NCBI GenBank assembly: GCA_964479375.1
Contig: CAYZKD010000001.1
Location: 8,244-72,243, forward strand
Source of the DNA: CAYXTC01 sp964479375
Lineage (GTDB): Bacteria; Patescibacteriota; Minisyncoccia; Minisyncoccales; GWA2-38-27
Direction of reading: 5' to 3'
Length of the DNA: 64,000 bases
The notes under the pieces were generated by a model that did no database searches, had not been told where the DNA came from, and saw nothing but the letters and a program-made list of their open reading frames with translations. Position 1 is the first letter of the stretch. Each line of letters opens with the position of its first letter. Shown in pieces: positions 1-7,537 of this stretch. Both the position numbers and the translations under genes were made by a program.

Positions 1-201
1 GTCAGGGCTAAGTCCGAAAAGAAAAAAAGCAAGGAAAAGCCAGAAGTAGTAAAGAGGCCGGGGACAGATATTAAAGATGCTATAAAGGAGCCTCCGAAAG
101 AGAAGAAAAAAAAGGAGTTCAAAAAGCAGGATAAAGGTTTTAAGAAACCCAAACAGGCTTCAGGAGCAGGCCCTAGAATTTTTAGGAGAAAATCTATATA
201 A
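1..201 (+). CDS. rplV: ribosomal protein L22, C-terminal tail (partial)
   Basis: The reading frame is open from base 1 to the TAA at 199-201 and gives 66 residues rich in lysine, glutamate and proline, ending GPRIFRRKSI. Only the tail of the protein is in the window and it carries no recognisable fold. The assignment to L22 rests on position: rplV immediately precedes rpsC in the S10 operon, and charged L22 extensions are common in this group. The next gene, rpsC, starts 9 nt downstream. A long lysine-rich C-terminal extension would be disordered. It could be the tail of another protein if gene order is altered. Confidence 0.6.
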   Translation, partial: VRAKSEKKKSKEKPEVVKRPGTDIKDAIKEPPKEKKKKEFKKQDKGFKKPKQASGAGPRIFRRKSI

Positions 202-210
202 TTAATATTT

Positions 211-894
211 ATGGCACACAAAGTTGATCCAAAAACATTTAGGACGAGAAGGATTTCTGATTGGAAGACCCGTGCTTTTTATGAGAATCCTGCCAGATAC
301 CTTGAAGAAGATTTTGTAATAAGAGAATTTTTAAAAGAAAAACTGGAAAAGTTTGGATTGGAGGAGATAGAGATTGAAAGATCCGCAGCCAAGCTTAGTA
401 TTATAATCACCAGTTCTCGCCCCGGTCTGATAATCGGCAGAGGGGGAGAGGGCGTAGAGATCATAAAAAAAGGACTGGAAGAAAAACTGAATAAGATTTC
501 CAAACATCCTTGGCAGAAAGACAAGGGAAGAAAAAAAAGAGAAGGAGATAAAAGAGAAATGAAGATAGAGATCAAAGAGATTAAAAATCCCTGGGTCTCT
601 GCCAGCTTGACAGCCCAGTGGGCCGCTTCCCAATTGGAGAAGAGAATGGCTTATAGAAGGGTTTTAAAGCAGGCCCTGAGCAAGATGGTGGCCAACAAAG
701 AGGTTAAGGGAGCAAGGATAGAGTTGTCGGGACGCCTTAATGGTGCCGAAATTGCAAGAAGGCAATGGGTCGCTTCGGGCAACCTTCCCTTGCAGACCCT
801 AAGGGCCGACATTGACTATGCCAAGCACATAGCAAGATGTTCTTACGGGGTGATTGGAATAAAAGTTTGGATTTATAAAGGAGAATTATTCTAA
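211..894 (+). CDS. rpsC: 30S ribosomal protein S3
   Basis: Small-subunit head protein that helps form the mRNA entry tunnel. The 227 residues are close to the usual length. A type II KH domain lies around residues 40-120, with the GXXG-type loop in LIIGRGGEGVEII near residue 75. The C-terminal S3 domain contains GRLNGAEIARRQW. A lysine- and arginine-rich stretch near residues 100-118 is longer than in E. coli. It sits between the L22 tail and rplP, as in the canonical S10 operon. The ATG follows an AT-rich spacer with no Shine-Dalgarno sequence. Confidence 0.97.
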   Translation: MAHKVDPKTFRTRRISDWKTRAFYENPARYLEEDFVIREFLKEKLEKFGLEEIEIERSAAKLSIIITSSRPGLIIGRGGEGVEIIKKGLEEKLNKISKHPWQKDKGRKKREGDKREMKIEIKEIKNPWVSASLTAQWAASQLEKRMAYRRVLKQALSKMVANKEVKGARIELSGRLNGAEIARRQWVASGNLPLQTLRADIDYAKHIARCSYGVIGIKVWIYKGELF

Positions 895-898
895 GACT

Positions 899-1309
899 AT
901 GGCCCTTTTAATGCCTAAAAAAGTAAAACATAGGAAACAAAGACAGAGAGCGCATAAGGGAAAGGACAAAAAAGCCACGGAACTCCACTTTGGAAATTGG
1001 GGGCTTAAGGCAATGACTGAAAGATGGATTACTTCCAGCCAGATCGAGGCTGCCAGAAGAAGCATTATCAGATATCTGAAAAAGGGAGGGAAGGTTTGGA
1101 TAAGAGTATTTCCCAATAAAGCAGTGAGCAAGAAAGGAACAGAGGTGCCCATGGGAGGGGGCAAGGGAGCTGTCGACCACTATGTTTATCCTGTGAGAAA
1201 AGGGAGAATTCTTTTCGAAGTAAGCGGTATCCCGGAAGCAGAAGCCAGCGAGGCGTTGAGAAAAGCAGGAAACAAACTGCCGCTAAAAACAAAGTTTGTC
1301 AAAAGATAA
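899..1309 (+). CDS. rplP: 50S ribosomal protein L16
   Basis: Large-subunit protein near the peptidyl-transferase centre and the A-site tRNA. The 136 residues match the family. Diagnostic motifs are MGGGKGAVDHYVYPVR (the conserved GKG loop near residue 80) and the N-terminal basic segment MPKKVKHRKQ. The ATG at 899 gives MALLMPKK; an internal ATG at 911 is a possible alternative start, but the residues MALL resemble the MLQP-type start of relatives, so 899 is preferred. The gene begins 4 nt after rpsC and abuts rpmC directly. Confidence 0.96.
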   Translation: MALLMPKKVKHRKQRQRAHKGKDKKATELHFGNWGLKAMTERWITSSQIEAARRSIIRYLKKGGKVWIRVFPNKAVSKKGTEVPMGGGKGAVDHYVYPVRKGRILFEVSGIPEAEASEALRKAGNKLPLKTKFVKR

Positions 1310-1495
1310 ATGAAAACCAAAGAATTAAGACAAAAAAATAAAAAGGAGATGCGGCAGACACTTCGCAATTTAAGAGAAAAATTAAGGCAGCTAAGGTTTG
1401 ATCTTTCTGCTGGGAAAGTAAAGAATGTTAAAGAATTGAGGGAGATTAAGAAAGATATTGCCAAAACCCTTACTGTTTTAAATGAAAAAGAATAA
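1310..1495 (+). CDS. rpmC: 50S ribosomal protein L29
   Basis: A 61-residue two-helix protein at the exit-tunnel rim, where L29 with L23 forms part of the docking site for nascent-chain factors. The sequence is almost entirely helical and charged, with the family core LREKLRQLRFDLSAGK followed by a second helix containing LREIKKDIAKTLTVL. The ATG directly follows the rplP stop codon with no intergenic base, so translation is probably coupled. Confidence 0.94.
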   Translation: MKTKELRQKNKKEMRQTLRNLREKLRQLRFDLSAGKVKNVKELREIKKDIAKTLTVLNEKE

Positions 1496-1497
1496 TT

Positions 1498-1767
1498 ATG
1501 CCTAAAAAAAGATTAACAGGAACAGTCGTTTCCAATAAAATGAACAAAACCCTGGTTGTGGAGGTTGAACGAAAAAAAGAACACCCAAAGTATAAGAGAA
1601 AGTACCGGGTTGGAAAAAGATACAAGGCCCACTATGAAAATGGAGAGTTTAAAGTTGGAAGCAGGGTTGTGATAGAGGAGTGTCCTCCCAAGAGCAAAGA
1701 TAAAAAATGGAGAGTGGTTCAGGGTGATCCTTCCTTGGAAGAGCAGTCCGGTAACCCAGATAATTAA
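1498..1767 (+). CDS. rpsQ: 30S ribosomal protein S17
   Basis: Primary 16S rRNA-binding protein with an OB fold. The N-terminal LTGTVVSNKMNKTLVVEVER and the following HPKYKRKYRVGKRYKAHYE segment are the family signature. The 89 residues include a short acidic tail beyond the usual end. It is joined to rpmC by a TAATTATG junction (stop, two bases, start), the pattern repeated through this operon. Confidence 0.96.
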   Translation: MPKKRLTGTVVSNKMNKTLVVEVERKKEHPKYKRKYRVGKRYKAHYENGEFKVGSRVVIEECPPKSKDKKWRVVQGDPSLEEQSGNPDN

Positions 1768-1769
1768 TT

Positions 1770-2138
1770 ATGATTCAGACTCAGACAAAATTGAAAGTGG
1801 CAGATAATTCAGGGGCAAAGATTATAGAATGCATTAAGGTGTTGGGGTCAAGCAGAAAAAGGTATGCTCAGTTAGGGGACATTATCGTAGCCGCTGTCAA
1901 AGAGGCAGATCCCAGGAGGCCGGTCGAGAAACATCAGGTAGTTAAGGCAGTAATAGCCAGACAAAAAAAGCCTTTTAGGAGAAAGAATGGCTTTTACATA
2001 TCTTTTGACGAGAACGCGGCCGTGGTTTTAGGGAACAACAAAGAACCCAAAGGGGGGAGAATTTTCGGTCCCATTGCCAAGGAATTAAGAGAAAAGGGAT
2101 TCGAGAAAATAACTAATTTAGCAAAAGACATTGTTTAA
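1770..2138 (+). CDS. rplN: 50S ribosomal protein L14
   Basis: Universally conserved 122-residue large-subunit protein at the intersubunit bridge with 16S rRNA. It begins MIQTQTKLKVADNSGAK and contains GDIIVAAVKEADPRR and the C-terminal GRIFGPIAKELREKGF, all hallmarks of L14. The joint to rpsQ reads TAATTATG, and the stop codon lies one base before the rplX start. Confidence 0.98.
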   Translation: MIQTQTKLKVADNSGAKIIECIKVLGSSRKRYAQLGDIIVAAVKEADPRRPVEKHQVVKAVIARQKKPFRRKNGFYISFDENAAVVLGNNKEPKGGRIFGPIAKELREKGFEKITNLAKDIV

Positions 2139-2139
2139 A

Positions 2140-2451
2140 ATGCATATTCGCAAAGGCGACAAAGTTTTAGTGGTCGCGGGGAAAGACAAAGGAAGAAAGG
2201 GCAAGGTGATAGATGTTTTTCCGAAACAAGGCAAGATTTCTGTCGAAGGTCTTAATTTAAAGAAGAAAAGCATTAAGCCGAAAAAGTCTGGGGAGAAGGG
2301 ACAGATAGTCCAGGCTCCTGCTCCGGTTATTTCTTCAAACGTGAAGGTTGTCTGTAGCAAGTGCGGCAAGCCCACTCGAGTGGGTTACAAAAAAGAAGGA
2401 GATAATAAATACAGGGTTTGCAAGAAATGCAAGGAGGCAATAGACAGTTAA
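2140..2451 (+). CDS. rplX: 50S ribosomal protein L24
   Basis: Assembly-initiator protein of the 50S subunit. A KOW motif occupies the N-terminus (KGDKVLVVAGKDKGRKGKV). The C-terminal part carries a four-cysteine zinc ribbon, CSKCGK then CKKCKE, found in many but not all bacterial L24 proteins. I chose the ATG at 2140; an in-frame TTG at 2131 would overlap rplN and adds only MFK. About 103 residues. The stop is followed by TTATGAAA, which looks like the start junction of a next gene but leads into the palindromic element at 2462. Confidence 0.95.
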   Translation: MHIRKGDKVLVVAGKDKGRKGKVIDVFPKQGKISVEGLNLKKKSIKPKKSGEKGQIVQAPAPVISSNVKVVCSKCGKPTRVGYKKEGDNKYRVCKKCKEAIDS

Positions 2452-2461
2452 TTATGAAAAA

Positions 2462-2532
2462 GGCAATTACCCTGACACCCGGTTTAAGAAACCTCTCGGT
2501 TTTTTACTTTTTTCCGACACAGGGTAATCGCC
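2462..2532. repeat. palindromic element, copy 1 (rplX-rplE)
   Basis: A 71-bp inverted-repeat element inside the spc operon. The outer arms GGCAATTACCCTG and CAGGGTAATCGCC pair over 13 positions with one mismatch. Read on the minus strand, the interior holds GTGTCGGAAAA and a small hairpin AAACC-GAGA-GGTTT, the same blocks and order as the elements at 10146 and 61519. It lacks the variable middle stem of those copies. In E. coli the S8 autoregulatory site lies in this same intercistronic region, so a regulatory RNA role is the main alternative to a mobile repeat. Confidence 0.7.
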
Positions 2533-2546
2533 ATAATTAAAAAATT

Positions 2547-3113
2547 ATGGGTAACATAAAGGAAAAATACCAAAAAGAGGCAGTTCCTCAAATAATGAAA
2601 GAGGAGAAAGTAAAAAGTCCCATGGCAGTCCCCGCTATTGAAAAAGTGGTAGTGAGCACTGGTTTTGGCAAAAAAGTTGCCGGCCTGGGCTCAGACGCGC
2701 AGAAGAAGACTTCTTCTTCTATTGCCAAAGACCTTTCCTTGATTACAGGCCAGTACCCCGTGTTGAATAATGCGAGGAGGGCCATTTCCAGTTTTAAATT
2801 AAGAAAAGGAATGCCAGTGGGCGCTTCGGTTGTTTTAAGGGGAGAAAAAATGTACGATTTTCTGGAGAGGGTTATTAACATAGCTCTCCCCAGATCCCGA
2901 GATTTTAGCGGGATCCCCTTGAAATCTTTTGATAGGGAGGGTAACCTTACTATACCAGTAAAAGAACATACTGTTTTCCCCGAAATTTTACCTGAAGACT
3001 CTAAGGTTTCTTTCGGCTTGGAAATAACAGTAGTTACTACTGCTAATAAAAAAGAAGGGGGCGTAAAATTGCTGAGATTATTGGGCTTTCCTCTTAGAAA
3101 AGAAGAATTATAA
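2547..3113 (+). CDS. rplE: 50S ribosomal protein L5
   Basis: 5S rRNA-binding protein of the central protuberance, 188 residues. It begins MGNIKEKYQKEAVPQIMKE, then VPAIEKVVVSTGFGK, the family pattern; the centre has GMPVGASVVLRGEKMYDFL and the end FGLEITVVTTANKKEG. It is separated from rplX by 95 nt instead of the usual few bases because of the palindromic element. The ATG at 2547 follows AAAAAATT and has no Shine-Dalgarno sequence. Confidence 0.97.
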   Translation: MGNIKEKYQKEAVPQIMKEEKVKSPMAVPAIEKVVVSTGFGKKVAGLGSDAQKKTSSSIAKDLSLITGQYPVLNNARRAISSFKLRKGMPVGASVVLRGEKMYDFLERVINIALPRSRDFSGIPLKSFDREGNLTIPVKEHTVFPEILPEDSKVSFGLEITVVTTANKKEGGVKLLRLLGFPLRKEEL

Positions 3114-3115
3114 AT

Positions 3116-3301
3116 ATGGCTAAAGAGTCGCAAATAGCAAAATCAAATAAAAAACCGAAATATAGCACCAGGGTAGTAAGGCGTTGCTTTAGGTGTGGAA
3201 GAAAGAGGGGCTATATGAGGAAATTCGGTTTGTGCAGGATATGCTTTAGGGAAATGGCAAATAAAGGAGAAATCCCCGGGATTAAAAAATCATCTTGGTA
3301 A
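3116..3301 (+). CDS. rpsN: 30S ribosomal protein S14, zinc type
   Basis: Short zinc-containing S14 of 61 residues. The metal site is CxxC-x12-CxxC (CFRC and CRIC), followed by the typical C-terminal FREMANKGEIPGIKKSSW. The 20-residue N-terminal extension before the first cysteine is basic. It sits between rplE and rpsH, the standard spc position, two bases after the rplE stop. Confidence 0.97.
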   Translation: MAKESQIAKSNKKPKYSTRVVRRCFRCGRKRGYMRKFGLCRICFREMANKGEIPGIKKSSW

Positions 3302-3308
3302 ATTATTT

Positions 3309-3716
3309 ATGACAGATCCAGTATCAGATATGCTAAACAGAATAAGGAATGCCCAGGCAGTTTGTGCGCCGTCAGTGCCGGTTCCCTTTTCTAATTTTAA
3401 ATATCAAATAGCAAAGGTTTTAGAAAAAGAGGGGTACGTCAAGAAAGTAGAGAGAAAAGGAAAAAAGCCCGATAAAACGATCAAGATTGATTTGAAATAC
3501 ATAAAAGACCCTTCTTCAATAATGCCTGCTCCGTTTATCAATGGTCTAAAAAAAACCTCAAAGCCGGGACAGAGAATCTATGCCTCCAGCAAGGATATGA
3601 GAACCACTAAGGGTAAACTTTCTCAATTGATTGTGACTACCTCCGAGGGAGCAATGACAGCAAGAGAGGCTAAAAAGAAAAATGTTGGAGGAGAAATAAT
3701 TTTTGAGATCTGGTAA
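3309..3716 (+). CDS. rpsH: 30S ribosomal protein S8
   Basis: Primary 16S rRNA-binding protein (helix 21), which in E. coli also represses its own operon. It begins MTDPVSDMLNRIRNAQ and ends with TSEGAMTAREAKKKNVGGE followed by IIFEIW, the conserved S8 C-terminus. Its 135 residues match the family. If this protein autoregulates as in E. coli, the hairpin between rplX and rplE would be the place to look for its mRNA target. Confidence 0.98.
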   Translation: MTDPVSDMLNRIRNAQAVCAPSVPVPFSNFKYQIAKVLEKEGYVKKVERKGKKPDKTIKIDLKYIKDPSSIMPAPFINGLKKTSKPGQRIYASSKDMRTTKGKLSQLIVTTSEGAMTAREAKKKNVGGEIIFEIW

Positions 3717-3718
3717 TT

Positions 3719-4267
3719 ATGTCTAGAATAGGAAAAAAACCAATATCAATTCCCGAAGGGGTGGAAGTTCAGAAAGAAGGAGAAAAAATAAAAGTAAAAG
3801 GCTCTAAAGGAGAATTAGAGAGGGCTGTTAACCCTGAAATCAGGGTTGAAATAAAAGAAAACCGGATATCGGTTATTCCTCAGGGAGAAACCAAAAAAAC
3901 AAAAGCCCTCTGGGGTTTAAACAGGGCCCTTATTGCCAATATGGTCCAAGGAGTCACCAATGGTTTTGAAAAGAAACTGGAAATAGAAGGAGTGGGTTAT
4001 AAGGCAAGGATGGAGGGCAATGATTTGATAATCGAGGTTGGATTTTCCCATCCCGTAAAAATTGCTGCCCCTGAAGGAATTAATTTTTCCGTAGTAAAAA
4101 ATATTATAACCGTTTTTGGCATAGAGAAAGACAAGGTGGGACAGTTGGCAGCCAAAATAAGAAGAGTTAAGCCGCCAGAGCCTTATAAAGGCAAGGGCAT
4201 TAGATATCAAGGCGAGAAAATTAGAAGAAAGGCCGGCAAAAAAGCAGCAGCGTCTGAAGGAGAATAA
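3719..4267 (+). CDS. rplF: 50S ribosomal protein L6
   Basis: Protein at the base of the L7/L12 stalk, made of two similar domains. It starts MSRIGKKPISIPEGVEVQ and contains GVGYKARMEGNDL and the signature PEPYKGKGIRYQGEKIRRK. The 182 residues are normal apart from a short alanine- and lysine-rich tail. It is joined to both neighbours by TAATTATG junctions. Confidence 0.98.
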   Translation: MSRIGKKPISIPEGVEVQKEGEKIKVKGSKGELERAVNPEIRVEIKENRISVIPQGETKKTKALWGLNRALIANMVQGVTNGFEKKLEIEGVGYKARMEGNDLIIEVGFSHPVKIAAPEGINFSVVKNIITVFGIEKDKVGQLAAKIRRVKPPEPYKGKGIRYQGEKIRRKAGKKAAASEGE

Positions 4268-4269
4268 TT

Positions 4270-4635
4270 ATGACAGTTAATACAAAGACCAAAAGAAAAA
4301 GAAGACACAGGGCGTTGAGGCAAAAAATAAAGGGGGTAGCCGGCCGGCCGCGCCTTTGCGTTTTTAGGTCTTCAAAGCATATATATGCTCAATTAGTTGA
4401 CGACCAGAAAAGGAAGACTCTTCTTTCTGCTTCGGACAAGGAGATCGGGAAGAAGAGATCCCCTAAGGATTATTCCGGGAAAAAGGGGAAAGCATACGTT
4501 GTCGGACAAATAATAGCCCAGAAATCTCAGGATAAGGAAATAAAGGAAGCGGTTTTTGACAGAGGAGGGTACAAATACTGTGGTAGAGTCAAGGCCTTGG
4601 CAGAAGGAGCCAGAAAAGAAGGTCTAAGGTTCTAA
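4270..4635 (+). CDS. rplR: 50S ribosomal protein L18
   Basis: 5S rRNA-binding protein, 121 residues. The N-terminus is strongly basic (KTKRKRRHRALRQKIKG), followed by RPRLCVFRSSKHIYAQL and the diagnostic C-terminal FDRGGYKYCGRVKALAEGAR. It works with L5 in the central protuberance. The gene order rplF-rplR-rpsE is standard. Confidence 0.97.
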   Translation: MTVNTKTKRKRRHRALRQKIKGVAGRPRLCVFRSSKHIYAQLVDDQKRKTLLSASDKEIGKKRSPKDYSGKKGKAYVVGQIIAQKSQDKEIKEAVFDRGGYKYCGRVKALAEGARKEGLRF

Positions 4636-4637
4636 AT

Positions 4638-5126
4638 ATGCAAAATACTAAAAAAATGCCTAAAAGAAGGTTTGAAAAAAAGGACGAGTTTGAGTCCAAG
4701 CTTTTAGACTTAGCCAGAATCGCCAGGATGACAGCAGGCGGAAGACGTTTTAGGTTCAGGGCCCTTGTTATAGTAGGAAACATGAAGGGCAAAGTTGGTT
4801 TTGGCATAGCAAAAGGGGAGGATGTTTCTCAAGCCGTGGAAAAAGCGACCAAAAAAGCAAAAAAGGATCTGGTGGAGGTGCCCATTGTGGAAGACACTAT
4901 TCCTTGCCAAGTGGAAGCCAAATGCGGAGCAGCCCATATTTTATTGAAACCTCAGAGCAAAGGAAGAGGTCTCGTCGCAGGAGGGACAGTAAGGACTTTG
5001 TGTCTGCTCGCGGGTATTAAGAATATATCCTCTAAGATCATAGGAAAGACAGTCAATAAGGTCAATAACACCAAGGCCACTATTAAGGGTTTTAAGAAAT
5101 TAGAAACCTTTGCCAGGAAAAAGTAA
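4638..5126 (+). CDS. rpsE: 30S ribosomal protein S5
   Basis: Decoding-fidelity protein of the 30S body, 162 residues. An S5-type double-stranded RNA-binding domain with RFRALVIVGNMKGKVGFG lies near residues 35-52, then AKGEDVSQAVEKATKKA. The C-terminal domain has GRGLVAGGTVRTL. The ATG at 4638 gives MQNTKK; an ATG six codons later (MPKRRF) is an equally possible start. The next gene is rplO: the rpmD (L30) gene normally found between them is absent. Confidence 0.97.
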   Translation: MQNTKKMPKRRFEKKDEFESKLLDLARIARMTAGGRRFRFRALVIVGNMKGKVGFGIAKGEDVSQAVEKATKKAKKDLVEVPIVEDTIPCQVEAKCGAAHILLKPQSKGRGLVAGGTVRTLCLLAGIKNISSKIIGKTVNKVNNTKATIKGFKKLETFARKK

Positions 5127-5128
5127 TT

Positions 5129-5560
5129 ATGCAGTTGCAAGACTTAAAACCAAAACATAAAATAAAAGAAAGAAAGAGAATAGGCAGAGGGGGAACGGGA
5201 GGTACTTACTCTGGCAGAGGAATAAAGGGCCAGAAAGCTAGAGCCGGCCGTACAACCAAACCGATCATCAGGGGCTTTATTAAGAGATTTCATAAATTAA
5301 GGGGGTATCAAAATAAAGCCAGGAATAATTTAGTGAGAGTGGTTGACCTGGACCAACTGGAAAAGAGCTTTAAGGGTTTAGAAAAAGTGAGTCCCTCTTC
5401 TTTGGTGGAGAAAGGAGTAGTTTCTAAAATTAAAGGCAGATTGCCTAAGATCAAGATACTGGCAGATGGAGAGATTAAAAAGAAATTGGAAGTAAAAAAA
5501 TGCCAAGTTTCTGCTAAAGCCAAAGAGAAAATAGAAAAATCAGGAGGCAGGATTTTATAA
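5129..5560 (+). CDS. rplO: 50S ribosomal protein L15
   Basis: Late-assembly 50S protein of 143 residues. The glycine- and arginine-rich N-terminal arm reads RIGRGGTGGTYSGRGIKGQ, which threads into 23S rRNA. The C-terminal domain carries ILADGEIKKKLEVKKCQVSA, typical of L15. Its TAA overlaps the secY ATG by one base (TAATG), so the two are translationally coupled, as in other bacteria. Confidence 0.96.
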   Translation: MQLQDLKPKHKIKERKRIGRGGTGGTYSGRGIKGQKARAGRTTKPIIRGFIKRFHKLRGYQNKARNNLVRVVDLDQLEKSFKGLEKVSPSSLVEKGVVSKIKGRLPKIKILADGEIKKKLEVKKCQVSAKAKEKIEKSGGRIL

Positions 5561-6837
5561 TGTGGTATCAAAAAGTAGTCCAAATTTTTAAAATAAAAGA
5601 ATTGAGAAACAAGGCGCTTTTTGTTCTCGGTGTTTTTGCTATTTTTCGGGTAATGGCTAATATTCCTATTCCCGGCATTAACGCCGAGAATCTGCAGAAT
5701 TTCTTCAATCAATTTCAGATGTTCGGTCTTTTAAACGTGTTCACCGGAGGCGCTTTAGACAAGCTTTCTGTTGTTATGTTGGGACTGGGCCCTTACATTA
5801 CGGCCGTCATTATTCTCCAGCTACTAACCATGATCTTTCCTCAACTGGAAAAGATATATCACGAGGAAGGAGAGGCGGGCAAGAAGAAGTTTAACCAATA
5901 CGGCAGGCTGGCCACCATCCCTCTGGCTTTACTCCAAGGATATGGAATGCTTACTCTTCTGCAGAGACAGGGGGCGATCACCAATACGACTCCCGGAGTG
6001 ATGGTAAGTTCTTTGGTTACTATCACAGCGGGCACTGTTCTTTTGATGTGGCTAGGAGAGCTTATTACAGAAAAAGGAATCGGAAACGGAGTTTCTCTTT
6101 TGATCTTTGCAGGAATTATTGCTGGTTTTCCCAGCAATATTCGCCAGATGATAATCACATGGGACGTTTCCAAGGCCCCCTCCTACCTCCTATTCTTCGC
6201 CACAGCCCTTTTAATTATAGCAGGAGTAGTGTGGATTACTCAGGGGAGGCGAAATATACCTATATCTTACGCCAAGAGAGTAAGGGGGAGAAAGGTTTAC
6301 GGAGGAGTTTCCACCTATTTGCCTCTTAATGTAAATCCGGCAGGAGTAATTCCTATCATCTTTGCTTTGGCCGTTCTTCTTTTCCCAAGCATGATAGCCA
6401 ACTTTTTCGCGGGGTCTGAAGGATTTATAGGGAACGCTGCTCAGGCGGTAAGTGGTTTCTTTTCCAATCCTTGGATTCATGGCATATTCTACTTTGGTCT
6501 GGTTGTTTTATTCACCTTTTTTTATACTGCTGTTACCTTTGACCCTAAGTCCATTGCTTCTAATCTTCAAAAAATGGGAGGATTTATACCCGGCACAAGG
6601 CCTGGCAAACCTACAGCAGATTTTCTGAAATATATATTAAAAAGAGTATTATTAATCGGCGCTCTCTTTTTGGGGACTATTGCGGTTATGCCCTCTATTG
6701 TCGGAGGGGTTACCGGCGTTACTACTTTTGGCTTCTTAATAGGAGGAACCTCTATTCTGATTGTGGTTTCTGTTGTTTTGGAGACAATGAAACAGATCAA
6801 CGCTCAACTTCAAATGAGAGAGTACGAGACATTTTAA
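5560..6837 (+). CDS. secY: protein translocase subunit SecY
   Basis: Channel-forming subunit of the SecYEG translocon in the cytoplasmic membrane. The 425 residues hold about ten hydrophobic segments. Family landmarks are ANIPIPGINAENL in the first loop, GLGPYITAVIILQLL in helix 2, GVSLLIFAGIIAGFPSN and the cytosolic loop ending FIPGTRPGKPTADFL, which interacts with ribosome and SecA. It is the usual gene after rplO. SecE is encoded at 43165; no secG was seen here. Confidence 0.98.
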   Translation: MWYQKVVQIFKIKELRNKALFVLGVFAIFRVMANIPIPGINAENLQNFFNQFQMFGLLNVFTGGALDKLSVVMLGLGPYITAVIILQLLTMIFPQLEKIYHEEGEAGKKKFNQYGRLATIPLALLQGYGMLTLLQRQGAITNTTPGVMVSSLVTITAGTVLLMWLGELITEKGIGNGVSLLIFAGIIAGFPSNIRQMIITWDVSKAPSYLLFFATALLIIAGVVWITQGRRNIPISYAKRVRGRKVYGGVSTYLPLNVNPAGVIPIIFALAVLLFPSMIANFFAGSEGFIGNAAQAVSGFFSNPWIHGIFYFGLVVLFTFFYTAVTFDPKSIASNLQKMGGFIPGTRPGKPTADFLKYILKRVLLIGALFLGTIAVMPSIVGGVTGVTTFGFLIGGTSILIVVSVVLETMKQINAQLQMREYETF

Positions 6838-7535
6838 TGAAAAAACAAGTTATTATATTATTCGGTCCTCCGGGAGCCGGCAAAGGGACTCAGGCAGAAT
6901 TGCTGTCTGACAAATTAAGTTTGTATTATTTTGAAACAAGCAAGATTTTAGAGAGAGAATTTGTTAAAGCCGAGGATTCAGACAAAAGGTATATTGAGGA
7001 AGACGGAAAGAAATACGATATCCTTGACGAAAAGAAATTGTGGCAGGGAGGGAAGCTGTGCAGCCCTCCCTTTGTAGCCAATCTTGTTAAAAAAGAGATA
7101 AGAGAGCTGGCAGAAAAAGGAGAGAGCTTGGTTTTAGCAGGATCTCCCCGCACCCTTTATGAGGGAGAGAAAATAACCCCCGTCTTGAAAGACCTTTACG
7201 GAGAAGCCAATATTAAGGTTTTATTCATCGAGATATCTCCCGGAGAAACGCTTTTCAGGAATTCGCATCGCAGAATTTGCGAACTAATGAGGCACCCCAT
7301 TTTGTATACAGAACAGACCAAAGACCTTACTATCTGCCCCCTGGACGGGTCTGATCTGGTTGAGAGGAAAGGGTTAGACGATCCTGAGACCATAAAAGTG
7401 AGATTAAAGGAGTACGAAGAAAGAACTCTTCCCTTGCTCGATTTCTTTAAAAAAGAGGGGGTGGGAGTTAGAAAAATTAATGGAGAGCAGTCAGTGTCCG
7501 ATGTCTTTAGAGATGTCCAGAAGGCGCTGGAATAA
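6837..7535 (+). CDS. adk: adenylate kinase family protein
   Basis: Interconverts ATP + AMP with 2 ADP. The P-loop GPPGAGKGTQAELL is at residues 9-22. The AMP-site motif is GSPRTLYEGE where most family members have GFPRT. The LID region RRICELMRHPILYTEQTKD then CPLDG is larger than in short adenylate kinases and has only scattered cysteines, so zinc binding is uncertain. At 232 residues it is slightly longer than usual. It overlaps the secY stop by one base, the position where adk sits in many spc operons. Confidence 0.9.
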   Translation: MKKQVIILFGPPGAGKGTQAELLSDKLSLYYFETSKILEREFVKAEDSDKRYIEEDGKKYDILDEKKLWQGGKLCSPPFVANLVKKEIRELAEKGESLVLAGSPRTLYEGEKITPVLKDLYGEANIKVLFIEISPGETLFRNSHRRICELMRHPILYTEQTKDLTICPLDGSDLVERKGLDDPETIKVRLKEYEERTLPLLDFFKKEGVGVRKINGEQSVSDVFRDVQKALE

Positions 7536-7537
7536 TT

